DNA of 55,858 nucleotides from Candidatus Kaiserbacteria bacterium (lineage in GTDB: Bacteria > Patescibacteriota > Minisyncoccia > Phycocordibacterales > UBA2100). The translations under genes were made by a program, and so were the position numbers. Numbering within the stretch: position 1 is the stretch's first letter; the number at the start of each line of letters is the position of its first letter. Below the pieces are notes generated by a model. The model was not told the DNA's origin. It did not search any database and was given only the letters and a program-made list of their open reading frames with translations. Shown here one piece after another: positions 7,458 through 16,034 of the stretch. The stretch is taken from assembly GCA_023267655.1 (NCBI GenBank), contig JAHFMV010000007.1, positions 1-55,858 of the forward strand, in the 5' to 3' direction.

Positions 7458-7775
7458 CTAATTTCCAAAGAAATTGACGCCTGGGTTCACGCTTTGAATG
7501 CGGCTCACGTCGGTCGCGGTCCCAAAATCAATGCCGAGCGTATTCATAATCAAGGCGATGATGCCGTAGACGGATACCATGATGAGCATGCCGATGAGAC
7601 CATAGAGCATGTGTTGCCGGCCGTCGCCATCGGCCTTGCCGTCTTTCAATTCCCACAAATATTCGACGAGTCCCCAAAAAAAGAGAAAAAGGCCAAGCGT
7701 GAAAATAACTTTAACCGTCGGATCAATGACGTAGGTGACGATACGATCGAGGAGCGGAGAGGTTCCGGGTGACAT
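7458..7775 (-). CDS. Pilin-like small membrane protein 5
   Basis: 105 aa with two membrane segments (about 18-40 and 57-80). It shares FFWGLVEYLW before the polar loop and MLYGLIGMLIMVSVYGIIAL after it with the proteins at 7959 and 8656, so these are paralogues. The layout of two hydrophobic segments around a short charged loop resembles TrbC/VirB2 pilins of type IV secretion systems. The protein lacks a clear cleavable signal. It is last in the cluster and 183 bp from its neighbour, with its own TATAAT box at 7786-7791. Confidence 0.7.
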   Translation of the reverse strand: MSPGTSPLLDRIVTYVIDPTVKVIFTLGLFLFFWGLVEYLWELKDGKADGDGRQHMLYGLIGMLIMVSVYGIIALIMNTLGIDFGTATDVSRIQSVNPGVNFFGN

Positions 7776-7785
7776 ATCAACGAAT

Positions 7786-7791
7786 TATACT
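7786..7791 (-). promoter_or_regulatory. -10 box (TATAAT)
   Basis: Perfect TATAAT on the minus strand, 10 nt before the codon that starts the 105-aa pilin-like protein (7775). It gives that gene an independent promoter. A -35 match is not obvious. Confidence 0.5.
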
Positions 7792-7958
7792 GCATACCAA
7801 CCCGCATATGGAGACAAATCCCCAGGCGCTATCGTCCGTGTTATTTCGGATGCAGTACGAGGCGCTCAAGAGATTCAAACGAGCCGTACACCTGTACGGT
7901 GAGTGCCGAATCTTGCGGCGCAACGATGTAATGCGCCGAAATTACACGAACGATTAAT

Positions 7959-8321
7959 TTATTGGACGAAGCGAGTGTCGAGCTGAATGGTTTTAGGAAT
8001 CACTGGTTCAGTCGACGTCACGCGGAAGGTTGATTGCAAGAGGCGGATGATGCCCCAGATCGAAACCATGACGAAAATAGTCACCACACCCATGAGCATG
8101 ATCTGCAACCCTTTTGCTTTACCTTCCTGACCATCGCCAAAAAGGTATCTGATGAGACCCCAGAAGAACACGACAATCGCGAGCGTAATGAAGAGATACA
8201 CAAGCGAGTTGAGGAACGTCGAGACGAGCGCGAGCGTGTTGAGCAATGTCTGCGCAGATGCAAGAATCGGCAAAAATGCCACGCCGCCTGCAAGTGCTGT
8301 CACGATTGATAGTCTACGCAT
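7959..8321 (-). CDS. Pilin-like small membrane protein 4 with signal peptide
   Basis: 120 aa. A cleavable signal MRRLSIVTALAGGVAFLPILASAQ ends in an AxA-Q-type site. Two membrane segments follow with the conserved FFWGLIRYLF and MLMGVVTIFVMVSIWGIIRLL blocks shared with the proteins at 7458 and 8656. The topology matches TrbC/VirB2-type pilins. The ATG at 8321 is chosen because the signal peptide begins there; the upstream TTG at 8336 adds residues that do not fit a signal sequence. Confidence 0.72.
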   Translation of the reverse strand: MRRLSIVTALAGGVAFLPILASAQTLLNTLALVSTFLNSLVYLFITLAIVVFFWGLIRYLFGDGQEGKAKGLQIMLMGVVTIFVMVSIWGIIRLLQSTFRVTSTEPVIPKTIQLDTRFVQ

Positions 8322-8423
8322 ACAAATAAAAATCAATTACGCCCGTAAGTAAGTACCGTAATCGTACCGCGCCATTCATGCGACGCAATGGCTGGAAACT
8401 GCAGATGTGGATATCCCAAACGC

Positions 8424-8663
8424 TCAAATACCAAACCATCTGCCAATGAGTCGCATGACGCCGATCAAGATGACCGACGTGATCACAAGCCGTACGCCCC
8501 ACTGCATGATGTGAATGCCTTCTTCGCGACGAACGGTACCGAGACGGAAGATGTACACGAGAAATCCCCACACCATGACAATGATCGAGAGCGCACCCGA
8601 GATGCCGATGAGTCCGTACAATACTGTCATAAATGTGTAGCCGACGGTCATATAGTTATTCAA
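8424..8663 (-). CDS. Pilin-like small membrane protein 3
   Basis: 79 aa with two membrane segments and a charged loop RLGTVRREEGIHIM between them. It keeps the MVWGFLVYIF and MQWGVRLVITSVILIGVMRLI pattern of its paralogues but has no signal peptide. Its start overlaps the stop of the preceding gene by 8 nt, so translation is probably coupled. Confidence 0.65.
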   Translation of the reverse strand: MNNYMTVGYTFMTVLYGLIGISGALSIIVMVWGFLVYIFRLGTVRREEGIHIMQWGVRLVITSVILIGVMRLIGRWFGI

Positions 8664-9027
8664 TCACACAATCCGTCACGGATGTGCAGAGTACTTGGTT
8701 GGATGTGCCGCTATCGAACGACGCGTCACCGCCAAAGAGCGTGTTGCGCAGGAGTGCAAGGATGCCCCAGACGGAAAACATCACAAAAAGAGCGATGATC
8801 CCCCAGAGGATCTGCTGGCGAAATTTATCCGACATGCTCTCTTTCGACTCCGCAAAATTCGAGACGGTACCGTAGAAAAAGACGACGATGCCGAGCGTGA
8901 GCGAAACACCGATACCACCATTGATGAGATTGGTCGCCAAATCCGCAAGCTCCGAATACGTCCGCGGTGCAGCAAAGACCGCCGCAGGCACTGCGAGGAC
9001 AAAGAGTGCAAGGAAAAATGGATTCAT
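8656..9027 (-). CDS. Pilin-like small membrane protein 2 with signal peptide
   Basis: 123 aa. MNPFFLALFVLAVPAAVFAA is a signal peptide. Two further hydrophobic segments carry VVFFYGTVSNF and ILWGIIALFVMFSVWGILALL, the cluster's shared blocks. The ATG at 9027 overlaps the stop of the VirB2-like gene by 4 nt (ATGA), which decides the start. The last residues include two Cys (LCTSVTDC) that might form a disulfide outside the cell. Confidence 0.72.
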   Translation of the reverse strand: MNPFFLALFVLAVPAAVFAAPRTYSELADLATNLINGGIGVSLTLGIVVFFYGTVSNFAESKESMSDKFRQQILWGIIALFVMFSVWGILALLRNTLFGGDASFDSGTSNQVLCTSVTDCVIE

Positions 9028-9371
9028 GAGCCCAAGATTTGGCGCACCGTCGCACCGATGAGCGTCGAGAGCACCCATGCGCCAAGGATGAGAATCGTGC
9101 CGACGATCACGTACGTGAAATTTTCATGCGCTTTTTTGATTTCAGCGGAATTACCGCGCGCCATGATGTATTTGAATCCGGCGTAGACCATAAACGCGAC
9201 AATGATTGGCAGCGCGATCATAATAATCGTCTGCAAAAAGCCTTCGATGAACTGTTCGATCGAGGAAAATTTGAGCGGGTTTTCGAGCGTCGCGCCGGTT
9301 TGGGCAAACACCGGCGCAGCCGCCGCCCACACAAGTACCGCCGCACTAATTTTTGGGAAAAGTCTTTTCAT
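9024..9371 (-). CDS. TrbC/VirB2-like pilin
   Basis: 115 aa with a signal peptide ending PVFAQ and two membrane segments (about 47-70 and 88-112) separated by KYIMARGNSAEIKKAHENF. This matches the TrbC/VirB2 major-pilin family best of the five. VirB2 pilins form the extracellular pilus of type IV secretion systems, but no VirB4, VirB6 or VirD4 gene is visible here. The gene starts 2 nt after the stop of the solute-binding protein gene and is read in the same operon. Confidence 0.78.
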   Translation of the reverse strand: MKRLFPKISAAVLVWAAAAPVFAQTGATLENPLKFSSIEQFIEGFLQTIIMIALPIIVAFMVYAGFKYIMARGNSAEIKKAHENFTYVIVGTILILGAWVLSTLIGATVRQILGS

Positions 9372-9373
9372 AC

Positions 9374-10708
9374 TTATTGTGCTGTTATTTGTCGCATAGC
9401 TTGTTCGGCCCGTTGCAGAGCCTCGGTGATTTTCGCAGCACCCGAGGTTATAGACTCAATCATATCGCGAAAAATGACATCGGTCGCCTGTGGATTCGGA
9501 TCTTCCCATGTCGCCGCAATGATCGCTTGCTTGTTAATAAGCGCATCATTCCCTTGCGCTGGCTGTGCAAGTACATCGCGTCGCGCTGACGCTTGCCCGA
9601 GCACCGTCGCGATTGCCGCGGAACCCGCGGGAGATGCGAGCAGGTACGCGGCGGTCAGCGCTCCCGGCGCATTTTTAGACGTCTTCGGCACGGCGAAACC
9701 ATATGCAACTGCCATGTCGGTCGATTTGTCCAGATTGCGCAGCTGCGGGATCGGCGCAATCGCAAAATTTAAATTCGGATTTAGCTGGCGAATGAGTGCG
9801 TTTTCGCTCGCGCGTCCGACATACAATGCAAGGTCACCCGCGCCGAAATCGGTGCGCGACGACGGTAGCGACCGATTCCAACTGTACGAATCTTTCGATG
9901 GGTCGGCGAACGTCGTATAGAAATTGAGCGCGCTTTCCGCCGGCTGCGCGACGCTGCTGGAGCGCGTGAGAAGCGACGGCGTGAGAGTGCCGGTGTTATC
10001 ACGTGCGGTGATCGAAGCGCCAGCCTGCAACATAAGGAGCGAGATGATGTCTTTCGCATGATCGATATTGCGATATTCGCCGAGCGCGACCGTAGCTTTT
10101 TTAATCGTGCGTGTTTCGTCACAGCCGACGACTGTCATTTTTGTCGCATTTATGTGCTGACAGTCGGTAATGGTGCGCGCCATGTCAAAAATTTCGTCCC
10201 AATACTGCGGCGGCTTTGAAAATCCTGCGGAGGACAAGAGGTCGCGGTTCCAGTACAAGACATACGGATCAACGGTAAGCGGCACGGCAAGTACGCCTTC
10301 CTGTCCCATAAACGGATTCGCGGCTTCGAGGAAAAGTGTCCGGAATTGATCCTGCGAAAATTGCGCGTACGGTACGGCGGCGATTTTCGGCGCATCGATG
10401 ACGGCGTTGTCCTGTCGCAGTATGTACAAATCGGGCCCCGTGCCGGATGCGAGCGCATTGGTGAGGTCGGTCTCAAACGTCTCCGCGTTTTTTCGCACGT
10501 ACGTCACTTGGCGGAGGCGGCCGTCATCTTCGGACAATTGTCGGATAATCGTCTGCATCGCAACATCATCAAAGGGTCCCCAGATAACGACAGGTCCGAT
10601 CGTGCTCCCGGAATTACTGCCGACAAGAAAGGCGAAAATGAGGATGCCGGCCACCGCAAACGACCCGAAGATCGCGAGGAGGATGATCTGGAATGCGGAC
10701 ATCTTCAT
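9374..10708 (-). CDS. Membrane-anchored extracellular solute-binding protein (family 1 type)
   Basis: 444 aa. An N-terminal anchor (residues 7-29) is followed by a two-lobed binding fold: VVIWGPFDD, a GPDLYILRQD hinge strand, VPLTVDPYVLYWNRDLL and AYGFAVPKTSKNAPGALTAA, typical of ABC-type sugar-binding proteins. No permease or ATPase gene lies beside it. It has a transmembrane anchor rather than a lipobox. Its ATG overlaps the GIY-YIG stop (ATGA) and the VirB2-like gene begins 2 nt after its stop, so it is locked into the pilin operon. It may supply ligand recognition for a surface structure; that role is inferred. Confidence 0.8.
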   Translation of the reverse strand: MKMSAFQIILLAIFGSFAVAGILIFAFLVGSNSGSTIGPVVIWGPFDDVAMQTIIRQLSEDDGRLRQVTYVRKNAETFETDLTNALASGTGPDLYILRQDNAVIDAPKIAAVPYAQFSQDQFRTLFLEAANPFMGQEGVLAVPLTVDPYVLYWNRDLLSSAGFSKPPQYWDEIFDMARTITDCQHINATKMTVVGCDETRTIKKATVALGEYRNIDHAKDIISLLMLQAGASITARDNTGTLTPSLLTRSSSVAQPAESALNFYTTFADPSKDSYSWNRSLPSSRTDFGAGDLALYVGRASENALIRQLNPNLNFAIAPIPQLRNLDKSTDMAVAYGFAVPKTSKNAPGALTAAYLLASPAGSAAIATVLGQASARRDVLAQPAQGNDALINKQAIIAATWEDPNPQATDVIFRDMIESITSGAAKITEALQRAEQAMRQITAQ

Positions 10709-10989
10709 ACCGTTAGAGATAGGAAGCGCTTCAAGCGACTTTTGAGATATCGTTTACCCATACCTGTTTTAAGAAATATCTCCCGAGTACGCGCGTCAAT
10801 CTCATTCTTGCACATTTCGTAATATATTAACTCAAGCGGCCGCCTGCCTTTGGTTGAACGCGTCTCCCCCTCGGCATGTTGCTTGAAGCGCTTCCGTAAA
10901 TCACCTGTCGATCCAGTGTATGTCTCACCATCCTTAAGACTTCGCAGTACGTAAGTATACCAACTTCTATCATCTCTAACGGTATTCAT
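10705..10989 (-). CDS. GIY-YIG nuclease domain protein (UPF0213/UvrC-like)
   Basis: 94 aa. The motif appears as WYTYVLRSL followed by ETYTGSTGDLRKRFKQH, the catalytic Arg, and the Glu in DARTREIFLKTGMGKRYL, as in small single-domain GIY-YIG proteins often annotated as endonucleases. Substrate is unknown. It overlaps both the methyltransferase stop and the solute-binding protein start by 4 nt, so it is an integrated operon member and not an obvious recent insertion. Confidence 0.85.
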   Translation of the reverse strand: MNTVRDDRSWYTYVLRSLKDGETYTGSTGDLRKRFKQHAEGETRSTKGRRPLELIYYEMCKNEIDARTREIFLKTGMGKRYLKSRLKRFLSLTV

Positions 10990-11570
10990 ACCTTTGTCTT
11001 CCTGAATAGTAACCCATAGTGGTGCGCACCGGCGGTAAATTCTTTTACAAACGTCATTTCAACCGCACGGGCAAGCGTGAGCACGTCTTCTTTTCTCACA
11101 ACGTCGTCTTTGTGCGGACCCATGCCGTCAAAAGAATCCGACCAATCGATGATCGCGAGTCGGCCACTCGGGCGTAGAATCCGTTTTGCTTCGGCTATCA
11201 CGGCACGCTTATCATCGACTTGAAAAAGAAGATTTGAAATAAGGACAAGTTCAAGCGCGTTATCCGCTATTTTCGATCCGCCCGGCTCTTCGAGGTCGGC
11301 CCATAATATTTCAACGGTATCGAATCCTTTCTTTTTTGCTTCGTTCAGGGTGCGGCGCAGGAGATCCTTTTGGATGTCAATCGCATAGACATGGCCGGTT
11401 CCCTGGAGTTCTTTCGCGATCGCGAGCACGTACGCGCCTGAGCCCGAGCCGAAATCAGCAACTTTCATTCCCGGTTGTATCCCGAGCGCCGCGACATTCC
11501 GTACAGGATGCGCAAAATTCTTGTGCGCATGCGAAAAAACTCCCGCGTCTCCCATTCGCGCGTGTGACAT
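10986..11570 (-). CDS. SAM-dependent methyltransferase, class I
   Basis: 194 aa. The SAM-binding glycine loop is VADFGSGSGAYVLAIA, followed by the acidic strand end VYAIDIQKDLL and the post-loop IADNALELVLISNLLFQV. ILRPSGRLAIIDW fits Methyltransf_11/25-type enzymes. Substrate unknown. The ATG at 11570 is preceded by TATAAT exactly 6 nt upstream, so the mRNA is probably leaderless and this is the promoter of the operon running to the pilin genes. A longer frame to 11675 exists but would span a repeat hairpin. Confidence 0.85.
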   Translation of the reverse strand: MSHARMGDAGVFSHAHKNFAHPVRNVAALGIQPGMKVADFGSGSGAYVLAIAKELQGTGHVYAIDIQKDLLRRTLNEAKKKGFDTVEILWADLEEPGGSKIADNALELVLISNLLFQVDDKRAVIAEAKRILRPSGRLAIIDWSDSFDGMGPHKDDVVRKEDVLTLARAVEMTFVKEFTAGAHHYGLLFRKTKV

Positions 11571-11635
11571 GTCTCTATTATATATCCAAAAAAGGCTATC
11601 ACTTCGGCCGCAGCGGAAAGCGTGGATAGAAAAGT

Positions 11636-11668
11636 TAAACGGCCCAATTACACCATATGGGCCGTTTA
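11636..11668 (-). repeat. Intergenic palindromic repeat, copy 1
   Basis: An 11-bp perfect stem TAAACGGCCCA/TGGGCCGTTTA with an 11-nt loop. Read on the minus strand it matches 16394-16425, including 10 of 11 loop bases. It lies between two divergent genes, so it is not a terminator. Confidence 0.75.
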
Positions 11669-11755
11669 CTCCCACTAAGCGTATTCACCGCTGCGGCTTG
11701 CCGAGAGCGTTTGCTGTGCTTTACTTGTGGTATACAAGACAACTAACGCTGACCT

Positions 11756-12370
11756 ATGGCATTTGAATTCAAATCAGAAAAAAAAGACACGGTGGTGCGG
11801 AACGAAGAGAAAGCGTACGACATGGCGGAAGCAGAGATGGAGGCGCGAGAACTCAAGGTGGAGTACAAGCGATATCTGGACGATCCGGCGGCATTCGTGC
11901 GCGAGGAGGCGGCGCATGTTGAAGCAAAAAAGCAAGAAGGTATCACCGCCCAATCATTAGCGCAAGATTTTGTCGTCCTCGCGCAAGAGAGCGTGCACTT
12001 GGATGATTTTGATGCATGGGCAAACGCCGTGAGCCACCGCGAGGGCAAGCGTTTCGACTACCTCCAGTCGCTTACATCAAAAAGCAACATGCAGTTGCAT
12101 GCAGACATCGTTCAGTTTCGCATCAGCGAAATGATATACCGTCGCACACTCGCGTGGTATGACGGAAAGAAAAAAGGAACAGCGCTCGAAACATCAATCG
12201 CGAGTGACAAATTTTATGCCAACTATATTCTGCGCATGACGAATCCTTCCGCAGATGGAGTGATAGACGCGTTCGTGGGTCTCGAAGAAGGATTGGAAGA
12301 TATGGCGGAACAGCGTGAAGCCGCCACGGCGGAACTGCAGCGACGAAAAGAACTCAAGCAAGCAGCCTGA
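11756..12370 (+). CDS. Hypothetical protein, 204 aa, charged and helical
   Basis: No family is recognised. The sequence is soluble and rich in Ala, Glu and Lys, and is predicted mainly helical with coiled-coil-like stretches at both ends (EEKAYDMAEAEMEARELK and EREAATAELQRRKELKQAA type). A TATACA -10 element lies about 19 nt upstream of the ATG. It converges with the patatin-like gene with no gap, so the two transcripts may overlap at their 3' ends. Confidence 0.7.
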   Translation: MAFEFKSEKKDTVVRNEEKAYDMAEAEMEARELKVEYKRYLDDPAAFVREEAAHVEAKKQEGITAQSLAQDFVVLAQESVHLDDFDAWANAVSHREGKRFDYLQSLTSKSNMQLHADIVQFRISEMIYRRTLAWYDGKKKGTALETSIASDKFYANYILRMTNPSADGVIDAFVGLEEGLEDMAEQREAATAELQRRKELKQAA

Positions 12371-13255
12371 TTAAGCGGAAATCAGCGGCATGGCGGCGAT
12401 GCGCCCTCTTTCAATACCGCGACGATACACTCGTTCTAGTTTCCCTTTATCCGTACAAAAGCTGGAATAACGGAGATCGTTTCGTATAAAGACGACGTTT
12501 TTGTGTGCTGCGAGTTGCGCGGTGTAATCAGTAAAGAGTCTTTGGATGTACTTCTTGCCGAGGTGTTTTCCGTACAAAATAGAGATGGCGTGGCCGGCGA
12601 GAAGGTAGAGCGGGTACAGAAGCATTTTCGACAATTGGTTGTCTTTTTGTGATTGGACGAAAATAAAGAGCTTGTCGGGATTGCGCGTCACCAATTCGAG
12701 GTCAAGCTCGCTCGGCACCGTGCCACCGTCGATATAGCGCTTTCCCCCGACTTCGACCGCGCTCGTCGATAACGGTCCGCATTGCGACGTTGCCATCAAT
12801 TTTTCAAACACGTTCGTTTTTGCGGGAAGGTATAGCGGTCCGCCTGTTTCGATATCAATGACTTTTACATGGAATTCGATCTCCGATTTCTCAAATGCAC
12901 CCACATCTAATGCACAATCGGAATTTCTCGCAACATCGGCGACATATCCGACGTTTATGTAATCCGGAATCTTCACATGCCGATTGTTCCTGAAGAAAAA
13001 TATCTTGAGCAGATACCGGAGGAAATTCTTCCTGATGAAATCAGGTTTCGTGAGGTATTCGGTGAAAAAACGTAACGGCACGTCGGTCTGACCCGATACG
13101 AAATACACTCCGACATCCGCGCCTGATGAAGTGCCATAGACGGCGCGAACGCGACCCCGCGATCTCTTGTTTATCTCACTCAAAACTCCCGCCACAAAAA
13201 TCCCCATCATTCCCCCATCGCCGAGGATGAATATGATGTCTTTTTTAGAATCCAT
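12371..13255 (-). CDS. Patatin-like phospholipase family protein
   Basis: 294 aa with an alpha/beta hydrolase fold of the patatin type. The oxyanion loop is GDGGMMGIF, the nucleophile elbow is GTSSGAD (GxSxG) and the catalytic Asp motif is YIDGGTV (DGG), giving the Ser-Asp dyad of acyl hydrolases. Members release fatty acids from membrane lipids or act as effectors. CPR bacteria often lack fatty acid synthesis, so a role in scavenging host lipids is plausible but inferred. The gene starts 2 nt after the ABC exporter stop, indicating one operon. Confidence 0.85.
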   Translation of the reverse strand: MDSKKDIIFILGDGGMMGIFVAGVLSEINKRSRGRVRAVYGTSSGADVGVYFVSGQTDVPLRFFTEYLTKPDFIRKNFLRYLLKIFFFRNNRHVKIPDYINVGYVADVARNSDCALDVGAFEKSEIEFHVKVIDIETGGPLYLPAKTNVFEKLMATSQCGPLSTSAVEVGGKRYIDGGTVPSELDLELVTRNPDKLFIFVQSQKDNQLSKMLLYPLYLLAGHAISILYGKHLGKKYIQRLFTDYTAQLAAHKNVVFIRNDLRYSSFCTDKGKLERVYRRGIERGRIAAMPLISA

Positions 13256-13257
13256 AG

Positions 13258-15036
13258 CTACTCGGATGACAGTGAAGAAGGCAAGAAACCCCCTGCCTGC
13301 ATGTGCCAGAGTTTTGCGTATTTACCGTCTGCTTTTAGTAATTCGTCGTGCGTCCCATCTTCCACGATTTTCCCGTTTTCTAGGAAAATGATGCGGTCCA
13401 TGTGAGAGAGCGTCGAGAGGCGGTGCGCAATTGCGATCACCGTCTTCCCTTCCATCAAGCTCGCGAGGCCTTTCTGGATTTTCTGTTCGCTGTCGCTATC
13501 CAGCGCGCTCGTGGCTTCGTCAAGCAGAAAGAGTGGCCGGTCAGCAAGGATGGCTCGCGCGACCGCGATGCGTTGGCGTTGGCCGCCGGAGAGTTTGATG
13601 CCGCGTTCGCCGACGATGCTTTCGTAGCCGTGCGGAAGCGTCTCAATGAATTCACTCGCGTAGGCGAGTTGTGCGGCGCGTTCGATATCGCTTCGCGATG
13701 CAGCGGCTGATCCATACGCGATATTTTCCGCGATCGACGCGTGAAAAAGCGACGTATCCTGCGAAATGTACGAAATATGCGAGCGCACGAATTCTTGCGT
13801 GAAATTACGGATGTCGGCCCCATTTAACAGGATCGCGCCCTTTTGCGGATCGAAAAAGCGCAGTAAGAGATTCGCAAAGGTCGTCTTCCCTGCGCCGGAG
13901 AGACCCACGATGCCGACTTTCCCTCCCGATTCGACAGTGATCGAAAAACGATTCAACACTGGCTCGTGCGTGTAGCCAAACGTGACATTGCGATATTCGA
14001 CCTGCACCCGTTCATGCTTTTTCTCCGGCACATGGTCGCCGTCAAGAATCGCCGGCGCGACGATGAGATCGGAGAGATTCTGTTGGGCTTCGCCGCGATA
14101 GCGGATAAAATCGGCGAGCCGCGGTCCCATTTCCCACACGACGCCGTAGAGACGGAAACCGACGCCCGCAACGAACACAACTTCGCCGATCGTGATCAGT
14201 GCGTTCCTGTAGAGAAGTGTACTGATGCCGATGAGCCCTGCGCAGAGCAGAAAAATCGAGAGTCCCTGAAAATGATAGAGGAGAACGTCCCAGAACCCCA
14301 GCCACTTGTACGCTTGCGTTTCCGCGTCTATCTGCTCGTATACTTTCGTGAGACTCTCACGCTTCCCGTACACTTTGACTGCACCGATATTCCCATACAC
14401 GTCGACAAGAGTACCAGTCGTTCGCGCTTCTTGGAGAGCCCACTCCTCCGCTCGCGAATTCATTTTCTTTGCAAGGAAGAAATAACCGCAGAGAAGATAC
14501 AGCACCCACACCGCAAGAAAAATCCCGTAGTCGTAATACACAGATCCCAACACCACTATCGTCATCACGGCGAGCGCGGAATTTTCGATGATGTCGTTCG
14601 TGGTGATGAGAACAAGCCTTTCGAGCGCGTCTGCCGTCGCCGCTATTTTGTGCGCGATCTCTCCCGCAAAACGATCGGCGAAATAACCGAACGACAGCGA
14701 GGATGTGTGGTTGAACAGGGCTTTTTTCGTGTTCGTGCGTACCTGCGCCCGCACGAAAATCTCACAAATGTGGCCGATGCGATAACATATCTCGTAGCAA
14801 AGAACGATCGTGAGAAGCGAAATGAGCAACCATTTAATGTTCGCGCCGGTATGCAACGTGAGCGTGTCGATGACTTTGCCGAGGATGTACGAAACCAAGA
14901 GGAGTGCGATCGAGCCTCCGGCGTAAAATACGATATTGGGCACGAGCCATTTCCAAACGGGCTTGTTGACGGCGAGGAAGAACGACAAAGGGGTGGTGTG
15001 TCGGTCGGGATGCAAGGTCGGCATTGCAGGCAGCAT
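13258..15036 (-). CDS. ABC exporter with fused membrane and ATPase domains
   Basis: About 592 aa: an N-terminal six-helix membrane domain (residues about 20-300) then an ATPase domain with Walker A VGLSGAGKTT, signature LSGGQRQRIAVARA, Walker B LFLLDEATSALD and switch His in IAHRLST. This is the half-transporter layout of MsbA/MdlB-type lipid, peptide or drug exporters, acting as a dimer. Substrate unknown. It is paralogous to 41869-43641. The start is uncertain; the ATG at 15081 would overlap the divergent gene, so I use an inner ATG. It is followed at once by the patatin-like gene, hinting at a lipid link. Confidence 0.88.
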   Translation of the reverse strand: MLPAMPTLHPDRHTTPLSFFLAVNKPVWKWLVPNIVFYAGGSIALLLVSYILGKVIDTLTLHTGANIKWLLISLLTIVLCYEICYRIGHICEIFVRAQVRTNTKKALFNHTSSLSFGYFADRFAGEIAHKIAATADALERLVLITTNDIIENSALAVMTIVVLGSVYYDYGIFLAVWVLYLLCGYFFLAKKMNSRAEEWALQEARTTGTLVDVYGNIGAVKVYGKRESLTKVYEQIDAETQAYKWLGFWDVLLYHFQGLSIFLLCAGLIGISTLLYRNALITIGEVVFVAGVGFRLYGVVWEMGPRLADFIRYRGEAQQNLSDLIVAPAILDGDHVPEKKHERVQVEYRNVTFGYTHEPVLNRFSITVESGGKVGIVGLSGAGKTTFANLLLRFFDPQKGAILLNGADIRNFTQEFVRSHISYISQDTSLFHASIAENIAYGSAAASRSDIERAAQLAYASEFIETLPHGYESIVGERGIKLSGGQRQRIAVARAILADRPLFLLDEATSALDSDSEQKIQKGLASLMEGKTVIAIAHRLSTLSHMDRIIFLENGKIVEDGTHDELLKADGKYAKLWHMQAGGFLPSSLSSE

Positions 15037-15079
15037 AGCATCAGCATGTACCGCGTGGCGAAGGTGGTATAGTTGGGGC

Positions 15080-15424
15080 ATGATTGAAGAAATGACGCCA
15101 AAGCTGCCGGACCCGATCGAACAAGCTCCCGAACATATTCCTGCGGATGAGGAGGTACGCGCTATTTTCGAACGACTGCTCGGCGGAAAAGAATATAATC
15201 ATGTGCGTAGGTTCGAAGATGCGCGAGGTTTGTATTTATGGGACATCGCCGTCACCGAAACAGACGGTCATACCGAATATGATTATTTGAGAAAAGGACG
15301 TTACGCGCAGGGTGAATGTTCGGTAACCCGGATCGACGTTACGTATTACGACGACAAAGATGTTCCCATTAGCGGACACTCGATAGCGATGTACGAGAAT
15401 GGAGCGTGGAAATTGACTCCGTAA
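15080..15424 (+). CDS. Hypothetical protein, 114 aa
   Basis: No family is recognised. It starts MIEEMTPKLPDPIEQAPEHI and continues with a beta-rich C-terminal half (YLWDIAVTETDGHTEYDYLRK type) that suggests a small soluble fold. The ATG at 15080 is fixed by TATAGT exactly 6 nt upstream. A much longer frame running back to 14936 would overlap the divergent ABC gene. Confidence 0.65.
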   Translation: MIEEMTPKLPDPIEQAPEHIPADEEVRAIFERLLGGKEYNHVRRFEDARGLYLWDIAVTETDGHTEYDYLRKGRYAQGECSVTRIDVTYYDDKDVPISGHSIAMYENGAWKLTP

Positions 15425-15472
15425 TCCGCTTCCGGCATACTCATGATTTTCAAAAAGCTGTAAAATATCAAC

Positions 15473-15979
15473 ATGGCTGATGATGACGCGGCACAAACTC
15501 TCCCGCCTGAAGAGGCGGTTGCACAAGAAATTCCCGTGGCACCGGTAAAAGAAAACCCTGCGCAAGAAACACCGGCCACAGAGACGTTGTCTGAAGCTGC
15601 GCCAGCTGAGACTTCTCCAATTGAATCGGCTTCTGAAGCGCCCACAACTACGACAGAAGCGGAAGCTCCTGACGAGCCCGAGACTTCAGCTCTACAACCG
15701 ACGACACGGCTACAATCATCTGCACCGAATCCGCCAGCATCAATCGTGAACGACCTTCTTATTAAAGCCCGCGCTGCGATCCAGATAAAAAAGCAGAAGA
15801 AACTCGACCGCATCATGGAAATAGTCGCTGCGGAAGGTTCGATCGCGAATGATCGGGTCGAAAAAAATCTTCACGTCGGCGACACGATCGCTACACGTTA
15901 TCTCGACCAGCTCGTGAAAGAAGGCAGATTAGAGCGCGTCGGAGAGACCGGAAAAGCCGTCAGATACGAAAAACTCTAA
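15473..15979 (+). CDS. Acidic low-complexity protein with C-terminal winged helix
   Basis: 168 aa. The first 90 residues are disordered and rich in Pro, Thr, Glu and Ala. The last 70 form a winged-helix pattern: KKLDRIMEIVAAEGSIAND, then a recognition helix near GDTIATRYLDQLVKEGRLERV and a wing ending GKAVRYEKL. Such domains bind DNA or RNA. The acidic tail may bind partners. The gene is alone between two unrelated plus-strand genes, 50 nt after the previous stop. Confidence 0.65.
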   Translation: MADDDAAQTLPPEEAVAQEIPVAPVKENPAQETPATETLSEAAPAETSPIESASEAPTTTTEAEAPDEPETSALQPTTRLQSSAPNPPASIVNDLLIKARAAIQIKKQKKLDRIMEIVAAEGSIANDRVEKNLHVGDTIATRYLDQLVKEGRLERVGETGKAVRYEKL

Positions 15980-16034
15980 CGACCCAGCACCATAGTGCGT
16001 TTAATGTCGAAAATCATTTCATTGATATACATAT

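Noticed and set aside
7769-7957. Plus-strand 62-aa ORF between pilin-like genes
   Set aside because: No start signal, no homology, and it overlaps the upstream region and promoter of the minus-strand pilin-like gene.
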